Shown in pieces: positions 18,107 to 27,246 of a stretch of DNA of 64,000 nt. Position numbers and translations under genes: made by a program. Source of the DNA: Pseudoalteromonas aliena SW19 (GTDB lineage Bacteria > Pseudomonadota > Gammaproteobacteria > Enterobacterales > Alteromonadaceae); NCBI RefSeq assembly GCF_014905615.1, contig NZ_AQGU01000024.1, positions 62,001 to 126,000 on the forward strand, read 5' to 3'. How positions within the stretch are numbered: position 1 is the stretch's first letter; each line of letters begins with the position of its first letter. The notes beneath the pieces are model-generated. The model saw only the letters and a program-made list of their open reading frames with translations, ran no database searches and was not told where the DNA came from.

Positions 18107-19447
18107 CATAGGTAAGATCTTAAGAAATTGAGCTTCAAATGAATGCTAACATTTTTATTAATAAGTTAAAAAGTATCCTAAGTGAAAAAAAACTGAACCG
18201 ACTTGGTAAACAAGTCGCATTTACTAAAAGAGAAAGAAATATTACCGCACTTCATATGGTTGTTAGTCTTGTTGCTGCACTTGGGGATAAAAAAATGATC
18301 TATTTATCCGAAATATTAAGAGTTTATAATCAGCTAACAGGGCAGTCTATTAAGTATAAGCCTTTTCATAACCAGTTAGTTAAACCTGAACTAGCGGAAC
18401 TAATGCGAGAGGTAACAAATAAAGTTTTTAATTGTTGGATAAATGATGCGCTTAAGTACACGAAAAAAGATTTGTTCAAGTTTGATAATATTTTAATTCA
18501 GGACGGTAGCTCTATTATGCTTCATCGTTCTTTAAAAGATGTTTTTCCTGGGCGATTTTCAAATACGTGTCCAGCAGCTATTGAATTGCATGCTACTTTA
18601 AATTTAACGCAAGGTTGCTTTGAAAAAGCAGGTATAACACCAGACAGTTACTCTGAACGTGAAGAACTTCCAACATTTAAAGAGCTGAAAGGACAGTTGT
18701 TACTTGCTGATAGAGGATATTATTCAGGTAGTTATATTCATGAATTAGATAAAGCAGGAGGGTTTTACGTATTAAGAGCGAAAGGATTAAAAGCAGTCAG
18801 AGTACATAATGCTTTTAAGCAAAATGGACAGGAATTAACAGGAAGTCATTCCCCAAAGTTATGTGAATTGCTCCCCGAATTACCTAAAAATGATCTTATT
18901 GATATGCATGTTAGCATAAAAAACAAGCTAACAAGAGTTGTTGGGTATTGGTCAAAAAAAGAAAAACAATATACATTTTTAGTCACTAATTTATCTATTG
19001 ATGAATCTACAGCGACTGAAATAGGCAAATTATATAGGTTACGCTGGCAGGTTGAATTACTTTTTAAGGAGTGTAAGTCTTATAATAATTTACGCGGCTT
19101 TCAAACATCAAGCGCAACCTTACAAGAGGCGTTAGTTTATGTAAGTTTAATTGTAACCACGCTTAAAAGGTTCTTAACTGGCTGTATTGAAAAGATATTC
19201 AAAACCGAAATGTCTACAATGACAGTAGCAAAAACAACGGGTGTTTGGTGGATTAGCATATTAACAGCGATTATTAGGAAGCATAGGAAAGGATTGTTAA
19301 ATGCAGTTAATGGAGCATTTGACTTTCTGAGGAAAAATGCAGCTAGGGCGCACCCCAAACGCGATCGAAAAACAGGAGTATTTCAATATGGGGTAGAGCC
19401 AAATTTTTAAGGCTGTACTTAATATTTTTCTTAAGTACCTACCTATG
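18107..19447 (+). mobile_element. IS4-family insertion sequence (1341 bp) with 10-bp target duplication
   Basis: The terminal inverted repeats are CATAGGTA-N4-CTTAAG at both ends. The element is bounded by the direct repeat ACATGGATGT at 18097-18106 and 19448-19457, the 10-bp duplication expected of IS4-family transposition. It carries one intact transposase gene and sits inside repeat A, which itself sits inside repeat C. Intact ends, the duplication and the complete frame suggest a recent and possibly still active insertion. Confidence 0.93.
18139..19410 (+). CDS. IS4-family transposase
   Basis: A 423-residue DDE transposase. The first Asp is in LIQDGSSIML (near residue 125) and the second in LLADRGYYSG (near 192). 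The catalytic Glu is in the diagnostic Y-(2)-R-(3)-E-(6)-K signature, YRLRWQVELLFKECK near residue 303. The length is normal for IS4-family enzymes and the frame is uninterrupted. The gene begins 32 bp inside the left end of the element, so transcription may come from the terminal region or from outside. Confidence 0.95.
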   Translation: MNANIFINKLKSILSEKKLNRLGKQVAFTKRERNITALHMVVSLVAALGDKKMIYLSEILRVYNQLTGQSIKYKPFHNQLVKPELAELMREVTNKVFNCWINDALKYTKKDLFKFDNILIQDGSSIMLHRSLKDVFPGRFSNTCPAAIELHATLNLTQGCFEKAGITPDSYSEREELPTFKELKGQLLLADRGYYSGSYIHELDKAGGFYVLRAKGLKAVRVHNAFKQNGQELTGSHSPKLCELLPELPKNDLIDMHVSIKNKLTRVVGYWSKKEKQYTFLVTNLSIDESTATEIGKLYRLRWQVELLFKECKSYNNLRGFQTSSATLQEALVYVSLIVTTLKRFLTGCIEKIFKTEMSTMTVAKTTGVWWISILTAIIRKHRKGLLNAVNGAFDFLRKNAARAHPKRDRKTGVFQYGVEPNF

Positions 19448-19789
19448 ACATGGATGTGGGTAAGGGGTGTGAGCAGGACGCGGAAGCTTTGCTCGGTCTT
19501 ACAGGGATGGAAGCCATTAGAGTAACGCAGGAGCAGTTACCGAGCCCACTCGATTACAAACCTCGCGCCGCGATTAAATCGCCCCTAGATTGAACAAATT
19601 TTAATCCACAAAGAACAACATGGCCAAGGCAAAAAAATTGTATCTAGTTGTTCTAAATAAAAAATTAACGACGTTATAGTGCAATTTAATTCGTTAAATT
19701 GCTCAAAGATTTATGCAGGTTGGTATTAAAGCTAAGGTAATAATTACAAGGGACTTCACTGTGAACATCAGCTGGTGATATTCTAAATA

Positions 19790-19982
19790 ACCTGAACTCT
19801 GGATAATAAATCTATCTAGAGCAGCTATTTTCAGCGTTAGCTGCGTTGAATTTACTTGCAATAGGCCCGCTATTGACGCGTAAATTCGCCTTGTTTTCAC
19901 TGAAAATCTCTGGCTAGAGAAAATAAATTTAAATATCATGATGATTCAATACGTTAGTAAATATCTTAACCAGAGTTCAGGT
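19790..19982. repeat. Repeat family B, copy 2
   Basis: 193 bp with ends ACCTGAACTCTGG and CCAGAGTTCAGGT, flanked by the direct repeat TAAATA at 19784-19789 and 19983-19988. It lies between the nested insertion and the beta-barrel gene. Confidence 0.9.
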
Positions 19983-20220
19983 TAAATAATAATTCTCACT
20001 CACGACAAAGTGAATTCTACACATGTAGAAATGCCCGTCCCCAAGGTATTTACTTGTTAGAAATGTACCACTCTTATTACTTGACTGATCTTATAAAAAA
20101 ACTAATATATTAATAAATTGAACTTAATTTGTTAACTTTTTAGAGGTATATGTTTTTTAAAGTAGTGCTTTCTATTAAAAATTTATCGAAGTTAATACTG
20201 CTTATTTGAAAGAGAAAAGT

Positions 20221-20685
20221 ATGAAAAATAAAATTTTTAAATTTACAGCGTGTTTTTTAATATTTTTGACTCCAGCGGTTCAAGCTGGTGATGAAGTGAA
20301 GCATATTCCCGGCATTTTTATTGGCACTACACATTTTGACAGTGAAAGTGGGTTCACGTTTGGTGTTGAGTATGAATATAAACTCACCCAAGAATGGGGC
20401 GCTGGAGTGGTGTATGAGCGAACAAATGATGCGCATCATGGAGATGGAACTGCGGTTGCTTTAGCTTCACTTTATTATCATCCGACTAGAAATATTCGTT
20501 TAGGCGTTGGTTATGGTGAAGAGCGTATAGGCGGAGCACATCCTCATAATGAGGATTTATATCGTATTAGTTCAGCTTATGATTTCCATATTGGTGATTT
20601 TGGTATTGCACCAACGATAGCCGTTGATTTTATTGATGATGAAGAAGCAATTGTTATCGGTTTAGCTATTACTCGACCTTTTTAG
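20221..20685 (+). CDS. Small secreted outer-membrane beta-barrel-like protein
   Basis: A 154-residue protein with a clear signal peptide (MKNKIFKF, hydrophobic core, cleavage after VQA near residue 22). The mature part alternates polar and non-polar residues with many aromatic and glycine residues, and ends in Phe (ITRPF), as in small outer-membrane beta barrels. Several His and acidic residues cluster around positions 80-125. The start at 20221 gives a proper signal peptide; an in-frame upstream TTG is less likely. No specific family is recognised. It lies in the accessory region directly before a chemoreceptor gene, possibly co-transcribed with it (55-bp gap). Confidence 0.7.
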   Translation: MKNKIFKFTACFLIFLTPAVQAGDEVKHIPGIFIGTTHFDSESGFTFGVEYEYKLTQEWGAGVVYERTNDAHHGDGTAVALASLYYHPTRNIRLGVGYGEERIGGAHPHNEDLYRISSAYDFHIGDFGIAPTIAVDFIDDEEAIVIGLAITRPF

Positions 20686-20740
20686 CTTTATTTTGTAACA
20701 GTAAAGTTAGGTTTAAACCTAAAATATGAAGGGGTCTAAA

Positions 20741-22417
20741 ATGTTAAACAAGTTATCTATTACACGTAAAATATACCTACTAGGAATATCCCAAATATTA
20801 TTAATGATGGTAATTGGGATTGTATCTTTAACACAAATGAACAAAATTGGTATAGAGCTAGTTGATATAGCCGAGAGAGATATTCCGCTCAGCAACATGC
20901 TTACTATAATGTCTGAACACAAATTGGAACAAACGATATTTTTTCAGCGAGCTTTATTACACGCAAGTTTAGATCCTAATGACACCAATGAAAAAATTGA
21001 GAATAAACTCACGTCACTAACACAAAAAATTCAAAATGAATTTAATAAGTCAGAAAAATTTGTCACTGATTCTATTGATTATTTACACAGTGAAGAGGCA
21101 AAAGCTAGTTTTACTACGTTAGCGGATGACTTGAGGCTTTTAAATAAAGAATACCAAAATATTTCGATGAATATTAATGACGTTATAAAGTCCACTAAAA
21201 CGCAATCCGTTGGCAGCTTGGATGATAAAATAAAGTTAATAGAGGTCGCAGAAGATAAATTTGAGGAAAAACTTGTAGCGTTACTCTCTCAGATCCAGCA
21301 GTTTACTTTAAACTCAGCTTTGCAAGCTGAAAATGATGAAAAGCAAGGTATTCACCTTATTCTTTATATATTTATATTCTCCGTTATTGTGGGTATCGTT
21401 TTATCATATATGATTAGCAGAGCAATCGCTTTGCCTGTGAATATGCTAAAAAATAGATTAGTTGAAATAGCCGATGGCGATGGTGATTTAACGTTAAAGC
21501 TTGATGAAAGTGCCGGCGATGAAACTGGCGATACAGCGAGAGCCTTCAACAAATTTTTATTAATGCTAAGAGAAACTATAAGTGAAGCTAATATACATTT
21601 ATCGCAATTAGATGACTCATCAAAGTTTGCTGTAACTGTTATGCAAGAAACGCTAGTTAATGTTGAAAAGCAAAAAGCTGAAACAGAAATGGTTTCAACA
21701 GCAGTAGAAGAAATGAACTGCACGACTTTAGAAGTTGCGAGTAATACTCAGAATGCTTCAGATGTTACAGAAACAGTCAAAGAGCGTGTATTAAAGGGCA
21801 AGGCAGAAGCTTCTGAAGCAAAAGTTGTTATTCAGCGTTTAGCTAAAGAAATAGATGAAGCAAGTACCGTAATAGAGTGCCTTGTTACTGAAACAAATAA
21901 TATCGGCAGTGTTTTAGATACAATACAAAGTATTGCTGAACAAACTAATTTGCTTGCTTTAAATGCCGCAATAGAAGCTGCTCGCGCAGGTGACACTGGT
22001 AGAGGCTTTGCTGTTGTTGCCGATGAAGTGAGGGCACTTGCTCAACGAACACAAGTGTCAACAGTTGATATACAAGGGCTCGTTACTCGCTTACAAAGTG
22101 AGGCAAAAAATGCGGTTGTTAGTATGAATAAAGGGATTAGTAGTGCTGACGAGTGTCTTAAAAAAAGTACCGAGACATCAGAAATATTTGCAAATTCAGC
22201 CATCGGAGTTAATGAAATTACTGACTTGAACTTGCAAATTGCTACTGCGGCAGAAGAACAATCTGCTGTTGTAAGCGAAATAAATCAGAATTTAATTAAT
22301 ATTACTGATATTGCAATAGAAACATCCACAGGCGCAAAAAACACGTCAGAAGCAAATGAAAGTATCGCCCGATATATTGCTAATTTAAGAATTAATTTAA
22401 ATAAGTTTAAAGTTTAA
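20741..22417 (+). CDS. Methyl-accepting chemotaxis protein
   Basis: A 558-residue chemoreceptor. TM1 is at about residues 10-30, followed by a periplasmic helical (four-helix-bundle type) sensor of about 160 residues, TM2 near 210-230, a HAMP domain, and a long cytoplasmic hairpin. The signalling tip is canonical: AEQTNLLALNAAIEAARAG followed by RGFAVVADEVRALAQRT. AAGGGG lies 7 bp before the ATG at 20741, which is preferred over the ATG at 20726. No C-terminal CheR pentapeptide is seen. The ligand is unknown. The gene lies in the accessory region with repeat elements on both sides, so it is probably acquired cargo. Confidence 0.92.
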   Translation: MLNKLSITRKIYLLGISQILLMMVIGIVSLTQMNKIGIELVDIAERDIPLSNMLTIMSEHKLEQTIFFQRALLHASLDPNDTNEKIENKLTSLTQKIQNEFNKSEKFVTDSIDYLHSEEAKASFTTLADDLRLLNKEYQNISMNINDVIKSTKTQSVGSLDDKIKLIEVAEDKFEEKLVALLSQIQQFTLNSALQAENDEKQGIHLILYIFIFSVIVGIVLSYMISRAIALPVNMLKNRLVEIADGDGDLTLKLDESAGDETGDTARAFNKFLLMLRETISEANIHLSQLDDSSKFAVTVMQETLVNVEKQKAETEMVSTAVEEMNCTTLEVASNTQNASDVTETVKERVLKGKAEASEAKVVIQRLAKEIDEASTVIECLVTETNNIGSVLDTIQSIAEQTNLLALNAAIEAARAGDTGRGFAVVADEVRALAQRTQVSTVDIQGLVTRLQSEAKNAVVSMNKGISSADECLKKSTETSEIFANSAIGVNEITDLNLQIATAAEEQSAVVSEINQNLINITDIAIETSTGAKNTSEANESIARYIANLRINLNKFKV

Positions 22418-22438
22418 AGTTTAAACTCCTAAGGGTTT

Positions 22439-22515
22439 ATACAATCTGCATAAACCATTGAACAATTTAATGGATTTAATTACGGGCTAACGTTGTTAAA
22501 ACTTTTTATATAATA
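22439..22515. repeat. Degenerate partial repeat C
   Basis: The stretch ACAATCTGCATAAACC through AACAATTTAATGG and CGTTGTTAAAAC follows the first half of repeat C with many substitutions. It lies just downstream of the chemoreceptor gene and ends before repeat A. Confidence 0.6.
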
Positions 22516-22574
22516 TAACTATGGATTGTTGAGTTTTCACATTAGAAGCCAAATTATTGAACACGCAAGTGCTA

Positions 22575-22821
22575 GGGCGTGTTGACCTTTGTAGATTGAA
22601 ATTTGTTCAATCTAGGGGCGATTTAATCGTGGCGCGAGGTTTGTAACCTAGTGGGCTAAGTAAAAACCGAGCAACAAAGAGTTAATCGTCCCTAGAAAGA
22701 ACCCAAAGGGCAGCGCATGTTTGGCATTTATGCTGCGTTATCGCCTATTTATGGGGAATAACCACACACCATAGGCTCTGCCTTGCCTAAATACCAAACA
22801 GTCTGCTGCAAAATTAATCAC
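22575..22821. repeat. Repeat family A, inverted copy with lost right end
   Basis: It begins GGGCGTGTTGACC after TA and follows the reverse orientation of copy 1 for about 247 bp. At 22822 it changes abruptly into another family A interior (the long-variant segment, 22822-22900). That segment is split by repeat B and resumes at 23095-23109 with AGTAAAAACCGAGCAA. The right terminal repeat is missing, so two family A pieces appear to have recombined here. Confidence 0.75.
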
Positions 22822-22900
22822 GGCGTGAGGTTTGTAATCGAGTGGGCTCGGTAGCTGCTTCTGCGTACTCTAATGGCTTACATCCTAGTAAGAATAAGTA

Positions 22901-23094
22901 ACCTGAACTTTGAATAATAAATCTATCTCGAGCAGCTATTTTCAGCGCTAACTACGTTGAACTTACTTGCAATAGGCCAGCTATTGACGCGTAAGTTCGC
23001 CTTGTTTTCACTGAAAACCTCTGGCTAGAGAAAAATAAATTTAAATATCATTATGATTTAATATATTAGTAAATATTTTAACCAGAGCTCAGGT
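22901..23094. repeat. Repeat family B, copy 3
   Basis: 194 bp beginning ACCTGAACTTTG and ending GAGCTCAGGT, flanked by the direct repeat TAAGTA at 22895-22900 and 23095-23100. It is inserted into a fragment of repeat A. Confidence 0.9.
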
Positions 23095-23109
23095 TAAGTA
23101 AAAACCGAG

Positions 23110-23469
23110 CAAAGTTTACACAGTATACTAACGCAATTAAGCAGCCACTTTAGTGATTGTATTTTAGTGTTTCATAATGCCATGCTCGATTGGGGCTTTT
23201 TAAAAATAGCCTTAAAAAATGCTAATATAACAACGCGGCCTAAACTGATACTCGACACCCTCCACATCGAGAAAAAGCGCTTACTCCATCATTCAACTGA
23301 AATAAAACAAGATGATTTAACCCTTAATGCCTGTCGTATACGTTATAAGTTACCAAGTTATCATTGTCATCATGCATTGACCGATGCACAAGCGACTGCC
23401 GAGTTACTGCTAGCCCAGTGCCATCAAATAAGTCGTGGTAAAGAGCTAAAAGTAGCCGAGTTGACGTAG
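23110..23469 (+). pseudogene. 3' fragment of the DnaQ-like exonuclease gene (duplicate)
   Basis: The last 119 codons of the exonuclease gene at 17015-17638 are repeated in frame, with about 8 substitutions over 360 bp (for example LLNQSTEI becomes LLHHSTEI and KVGELT becomes KVAELT). The fragment lacks ExoI, has no proper start, and joins directly to repeat A sequence (GTAAAAACCGAGCAA). It still encodes the ExoII and ExoIII motifs but cannot be an active nuclease alone. Together with the intact gene it brackets the accessory region. Confidence 0.9.
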
Positions 23470-23496
23470 GTTGGGTAGAGGACCGCGACACCCAAC
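23470..23496. repeat. REP-like inverted repeat
   Basis: GTTGGGT and ACCCAAC pair around a 13-base GC-rich loop directly after the exonuclease fragment. A weaker CGATAA/TTATCG pair follows. It may act as a terminator or be an extragenic palindrome. The intact exonuclease gene has no such structure at its 3' end. Confidence 0.55.
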
Positions 23497-23621
23497 GATA
23501 AAATGCCTTATCGGTTAACATCGAGGTTTAATGATAAACGGTTTACTTTTATTGTCGCCTTTATGGTTATAGATACAGGGGGGGCTCATTATTTAACTAA
23601 TTATCACTTCAAGGAATGAAC

Positions 23622-24344
23622 ATGAAACTCATTACCGCTATTTTTTTGACATTATTCCCACTCATCACTTTTGCTAATTCAAGCTTACCTGCTAATCGTC
23701 ATATTGCAGTGCAAGGTACTGCTGAGATATTGGCAGTGCCTGATATGGCTAACATTTCTTTTGAAGTAATAAGCACTAAAGATACGTTGCTTGAGGCGAA
23801 ACGTGACGTTGATAACCGAGTTAATTTGCTAATCAAAGGAGCAGATAAATATGGCATTGAGCAAGGCGATATTTTTATCTCTGGTTTAACAAGTCATATA
23901 AATAATATGATTGGTATAGAAACAGGTACCGTTTCAGGTGAAAGGTACCTAGCGCGAAAAAGAATTAAAGTAACGTTAAAAGAGATTGAAAGAACAGATG
24001 ATTTTATTGAATTTGCACAAAGCGTAAAAATAAATAATGTTATGGAAATTGAAAGCTTATCTTCAAAAAGATCTAAATTAGAGGCAAAAGCAACACAAGC
24101 AGCAATAGATAACGCCAAAGCTAAGGGAAGCATACTTGCTGAAGCATTTGGCGCTAAACTTGGAAAAGTTTATAGTATTAATTCAACTGCTAATCATCAA
24201 AGATACCCTACAAATAACGTTAAGAGTTTTATTTTTTCAGGTTCGGGTGCTAACTCAAATCCATTTGAACAGGTGCGGTATGTGGATGAAACAATCATTT
24301 TTACATCATCAATAAGTGTAGTGTTTGATTTAGAAATAAAATAA
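23622..24344 (+). CDS. SIMPL-domain (DUF541) periplasmic protein
   Basis: A 240-residue protein with a signal peptide (cleavage near TFA-NS, residues 17-19). The body is a SIMPL/DUF541 domain, seen in RHIAVQGTAEILAVPDMANI near the mature start, followed by the repeated beta-alpha pattern and the TLKEIERTDDFIEF block. Such proteins (YggE-like) are periplasmic or outer-membrane associated and implicated in stress tolerance, without a known reaction. The ATG at 23622 has AAGGA 7 bp upstream; the in-frame ATG at 23616 is too close to it. The next gene follows after 15 bp, so the two are probably one operon. Confidence 0.88.
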   Translation: MKLITAIFLTLFPLITFANSSLPANRHIAVQGTAEILAVPDMANISFEVISTKDTLLEAKRDVDNRVNLLIKGADKYGIEQGDIFISGLTSHINNMIGIETGTVSGERYLARKRIKVTLKEIERTDDFIEFAQSVKINNVMEIESLSSKRSKLEAKATQAAIDNAKAKGSILAEAFGAKLGKVYSINSTANHQRYPTNNVKSFIFSGSGANSNPFEQVRYVDETIIFTSSISVVFDLEIK

Positions 24345-24359
24345 CAATGAGGACACACA

Positions 24360-24650
24360 ATGGAATTAAACTATTTATATATTGGATTTGGTGTTATTGC
24401 GTTACTGAATGTAATAGTGAGTGTGTTTTTGGTAAAGCGAGATGACTTAGAAGTGTTTCAAAAAGCTGCTCAAATACTATTAGTATGGTTAATTCCGTTG
24501 TTTGCAGCAATTGGTTTATGGCTATTTTATCGTACGCAAGATAGGAGGGTAAACGTGCCTAAAGCTTTGGTGGAGGTGCAGGAGATAGCACAAATATTGG
24601 CGGTGGCTTTTGAACAAGCGTTAATATGTTGCTTAAACAAAGGGTTCTAA
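24360..24650 (+). CDS. Small two-helix membrane protein
   Basis: A 96-residue protein with two membrane helices (about residues 5-25 and 37-58) joined by a short charged loop, and a hydrophilic to amphipathic C-terminal tail containing two adjacent Cys. The layout resembles PLD-nuclease N-terminal-like domains, but no family is claimed. GAGGACAC precedes the ATG. It follows the SIMPL gene closely and probably shares its transcript. Confidence 0.7.
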   Translation: MELNYLYIGFGVIALLNVIVSVFLVKRDDLEVFQKAAQILLVWLIPLFAAIGLWLFYRTQDRRVNVPKALVEVQEIAQILAVAFEQALICCLNKGF

Positions 24651-24785
24651 TGGGCACTTTTTAAATGTTAATTCAAAGTTTCTAATGCTTCCCTCTTATA
24701 ATCAGACCCAAGGTCGATTACAATACGGCCATCTAAAAGGTGTACTGCCTTTATCTGCACGTAACTAGAGTGGATTTTATATTTC

Positions 24786-25802
24786 ATGGCAATCAAACTT
24801 GCAATTAATGGTTTTGGTCGTATTGGTCGAAATATTGTCCGCGCGTTATACGAGTCTGGTTTGAGCGACGATATAAAAATTGTTGCGATTAACGAACTTG
24901 CTGATCCTGAAGCTATTGCTCATTTATTAAAATACGACACATCTCACGGTCGTTTCTCTTTCCCTGTAAAACTTGGTGAAGACACCATTAGTGTGGCAGG
25001 TGATACCATTGCACTTTTTTGTGAAGAAAACCCTATTGAATTGCCTTGGCAAACGCTCGATGTAGATATTGTACTTGAATGTACAGGGGTTTATCACTCG
25101 CGTGAACACGCGCAGTTACATATTACCGCAGGCGCTAAAAAGGTATTGTTTTCGCATCCGGCCGATAACGATGTTGATGCCACGATTGTGTACGGTATCA
25201 ACGACGATGAGCTTAAAAACGAGCATACTATTGTGTCTAACGGCTCGTGCACAACTAACTGTGTTGTGCCGGTTATTAAAGTGTTAGATGATGCATTTGG
25301 TATTGAGTCGGGCGCTATTACAACCATTCATGCATCGATGAACGATCAACAAGTGATTGATGGTTATCATCATGATTTACGCCGTACACGCGCTGCAAGT
25401 CAGTCTATTATTCCGGTAGATACAAAGCTTGCCCGTGGTATAGACCGCATATTACCTAAATTTAAAGGTCGCTTTGAAGCCATTGCTGTACGTGTGCCAA
25501 CGATAAATGTAACAGCCATGGATTTGAGTGTAACGGTTAATGCTGATGTGGATTTAAATGCGGTAAATAACGCACTTAAAGCACAAGCGAAAGACCGCCT
25601 TGAAGGTATTTTAAGTTACACCGAAGAGCCACTTGTATCAGTTGATTTTAATCACGATCCACATTCTTGTATTATTGATGGCACGCAAACACGTGTTAGT
25701 CATAAACGACTGATAAAATTATTGGTGTGGTGTGATAATGAGTGGGGCTTTGCTAATCGTATGCTCGATACCGCGCGTGCGATGATGACAGTAAATAAGT
25801 AA
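24786..25802 (+). CDS. epd: D-erythrose-4-phosphate dehydrogenase
   Basis: A 338-residue GAPDH-fold enzyme that oxidises erythrose 4-phosphate with NAD to 4-phosphoerythronate, the first step of the pyridoxal phosphate pathway. The NAD-binding [10 protein letters not shown] is at the start, the catalytic Cys is in SNGSCTTNC (near residue 155) and the partner His is in [11 protein letters not shown]. That stretch, together with the [15 protein letters not shown] block, is typical of Epd rather than GapA. The position directly before pgk and fba is the classic gammaproteobacterial epd-pgk-fba order. Confidence 0.95.
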   Translation: MAIKLAINGFGRIGRNIVRALYESGLSDDIKIVAINELADPEAIAHLLKYDTSHGRFSFPVKLGEDTISVAGDTIALFCEENPIELPWQTLDVDIVLECTGVYHSREHAQLHITAGAKKVLFSHPADNDVDATIVYGINDDELKNEHTIVSNGSCTTNCVVPVIKVLDDAFGIESGAITTIHASMNDQQVIDGYHHDLRRTRAASQSIIPVDTKLARGIDRILPKFKGRFEAIAVRVPTINVTAMDLSVTVNADVDLNAVNNALKAQAKDRLEGILSYTEEPLVSVDFNHDPHSCIIDGTQTRVSHKRLIKLLVWCDNEWGFANRMLDTARAMMTVNK

Positions 25803-25871
25803 TTTGATGTATTAACATAATAACTTTAAACGTATTTTTCAGGTTCAGTATCGTTAACTAAGGAGATGTTC

Positions 25872-27047
25872 ATGTCGGTCATAAAAATGGCAGATTTAGA
25901 TTTAAACGGCAAACGCGTATTAATTCGTGAAGATTTAAATGTACCAGTTAAAGCAGGTAAAGTGACGTCAGATGCGCGTATTCGTGCAGCACTACCTACT
26001 ATTAAATTAGCGCTTGAGATGGGTGCTAAAGTAATGGTTATGTCACACCTTGGCCGTCCTACGGAAGGGGAATATGATGAAGCGTTTTCGCTAGCACCTG
26101 TAGCTGATTACTTAAACGATGCCCTTGAGCAAACTGTACGCTTAGAAAAAGATTACCTAAACGGCGTTGATGTTGCTGATAACGAAGTCGTTGTGTTTGA
26201 AAACGTGCGCTTTAATAAAGGCGAGAAGAAAAACGACGAAGCGTTATCTAAACAACTAGCAGCGCTGTGTGATGTATACGTAATGGATGCATTTGGTACG
26301 GCTCATCGTGCACAAGCGTCTACCCATGGTGTTGGCTTATTTGCTGATGTTGCCTGTGCAGGTCCGTTATTATCAGCTGAACTTGAAGCATTAGGCAAAG
26401 CACTTGATAATCCAGCTCGCCCATTAGTAGCGATTGTAGGTGGCTCAAAGGTATCAACTAAGTTAACTGTTTTAGATTCACTTTCTAAAATTGTTGATCA
26501 GCTTGTAACCGGTGGTGGTATTGCTAATACTTTTATTGCAGCAGCAGGTCATCCTGTTGGTAAATCGCTTTATGAAGCCGATTTAATGGATGAAGCAAAC
26601 CGTTTATGTGCAGCAGCTAAAGCAAACGATGGCGAAATTCCAGTACCTACAGATGTAGTGGTAGGTAATGAATTTTCTGACTCTGCAGTGGCTACGCTTA
26701 AAGATGTAAGCGAAGTAACAAGCGACGATATGATTTTTGATATTGGTCCTGATACAGCAAGCAAACTTGCAAAAATTATTGCAAATGCGGGCACGGTTGT
26801 ATGGAATGGCCCTGTTGGTGTGTTTGAGTTTGATCAGTTTGGTAATGGCACACGTGCTATTGCACAAGCGATTGCTAACTCAAATGCATTTTCAATTGCT
26901 GGTGGTGGTGATACCTTAGCTGCGATTGATAAATACGGCATTAGCGACAAAATATCTTATATTTCTACCGGTGGTGGTGCGTTCTTAGAGTTTTTAGAAG
27001 GCAAAAAGCTGCCAGCAGTTGAAATGCTAGAATCTCGCGCTAAGTAA
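25872..27047 (+). CDS. pgk: Phosphoglycerate kinase
   Basis: A 391-residue glycolytic enzyme that transfers phosphate between 1,3-bisphosphoglycerate and ADP. The N-terminal motif [12 protein letters not shown], the substrate-binding [10 protein letters not shown] (near residue 58), and the nucleotide-domain [11 protein letters not shown] and GGGDTLAAI are all present. The length is normal. AAGGAG lies 6 bp before the ATG at 25872; the ATG at 25866 immediately adjoins the ribosome site and is unlikely to be used. Confidence 0.97.
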   Translation: MSVIKMADLDLNGKRVLIREDLNVPVKAGKVTSDARIRAALPTIKLALEMGAKVMVMSHLGRPTEGEYDEAFSLAPVADYLNDALEQTVRLEKDYLNGVDVADNEVVVFENVRFNKGEKKNDEALSKQLAALCDVYVMDAFGTAHRAQASTHGVGLFADVACAGPLLSAELEALGKALDNPARPLVAIVGGSKVSTKLTVLDSLSKIVDQLVTGGGIANTFIAAAGHPVGKSLYEADLMDEANRLCAAAKANDGEIPVPTDVVVGNEFSDSAVATLKDVSEVTSDDMIFDIGPDTASKLAKIIANAGTVVWNGPVGVFEFDQFGNGTRAIAQAIANSNAFSIAGGGDTLAAIDKYGISDKISYISTGGGAFLEFLEGKKLPAVEMLESRAK

Positions 27048-27059
27048 TTTTAGTTGCGT

Positions 27060-27083
27060 AAGGTGAGGGTAATAACCCTCGCC
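27060..27083 (+). promoter_or_regulatory. Stem-loop between pgk and fba
   Basis: GTGAGGGT and ACCCTCGC pair across a short AT loop, with one mismatch, just after pgk. There is no T-run, so it is a processing or partial attenuation structure rather than a clear terminator. The rest of the 199-bp gap shows nothing recognisable except the ribosome site of fba. Confidence 0.45.
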
Positions 27084-27246
27084 GACAATTAATTATTAAA
27101 TACCTCTCACCCTAATTTAATAGTTAATTTATACGGAATATTACTGCAAAGCAGTGGTTTTTCGTGGCGTTGTAATAACGCCAAACTAACAAATCCGTTC
27201 AAACTAGATAGTAGGGAACTACTATCGATAAATTGGAGAATACCCA

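Larger units (their letters stand above)
17924..19625. repeat. Repeat family A, copy interrupted by an IS4-family element
   Basis: It starts GGGCATGTTGACC after a TA and ends CATGGCC, with the usual interior on both sides of the insertion sequence. Without the insertion sequence it is about 80 bp longer than copy 1, because of an extra internal segment around 19458-19540. The same segment recurs in inverted orientation at 22822-22890, so this is a longer variant of family A. Confidence 0.8.
17866..19726. repeat. Repeat family C, interrupted copy (host of nested insertion)
   Basis: The left part (to about 17923) and the right part (from about 19626) together reconstruct the reverse complement of the 160-bp repeat C found intact at 28412-28571 and 41172-41332. 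The break falls at a TA dinucleotide in the middle, where repeat A is inserted. The outer left end is slightly degenerate (CATCTGC instead of AATCTGC); the right end finishes GGTTGGTAT. Confidence 0.82.

Noticed and set aside
23167-23469. Independent 100-residue gene starting at the internal ATG of the exonuclease fragment
   Set aside because: It is a truncated duplicate lacking the ExoI motif and has no ribosome site, so it is listed as a pseudogene.
17639-23475. Prophage or integrative conjugative element between the exonuclease copies
   Set aside because: No integrase, phage structural or conjugation gene is present; only an IS4-family transposase and miniature elements are found.
23470-23530. 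Possible integron attC-like site after the exonuclease fragment
   Set aside because: Inverted GTTGGGT/ACCCAAC arms are present, but the paired R and L core boxes and an integrase or gene cassettes are absent; a REP-type palindrome is simpler.
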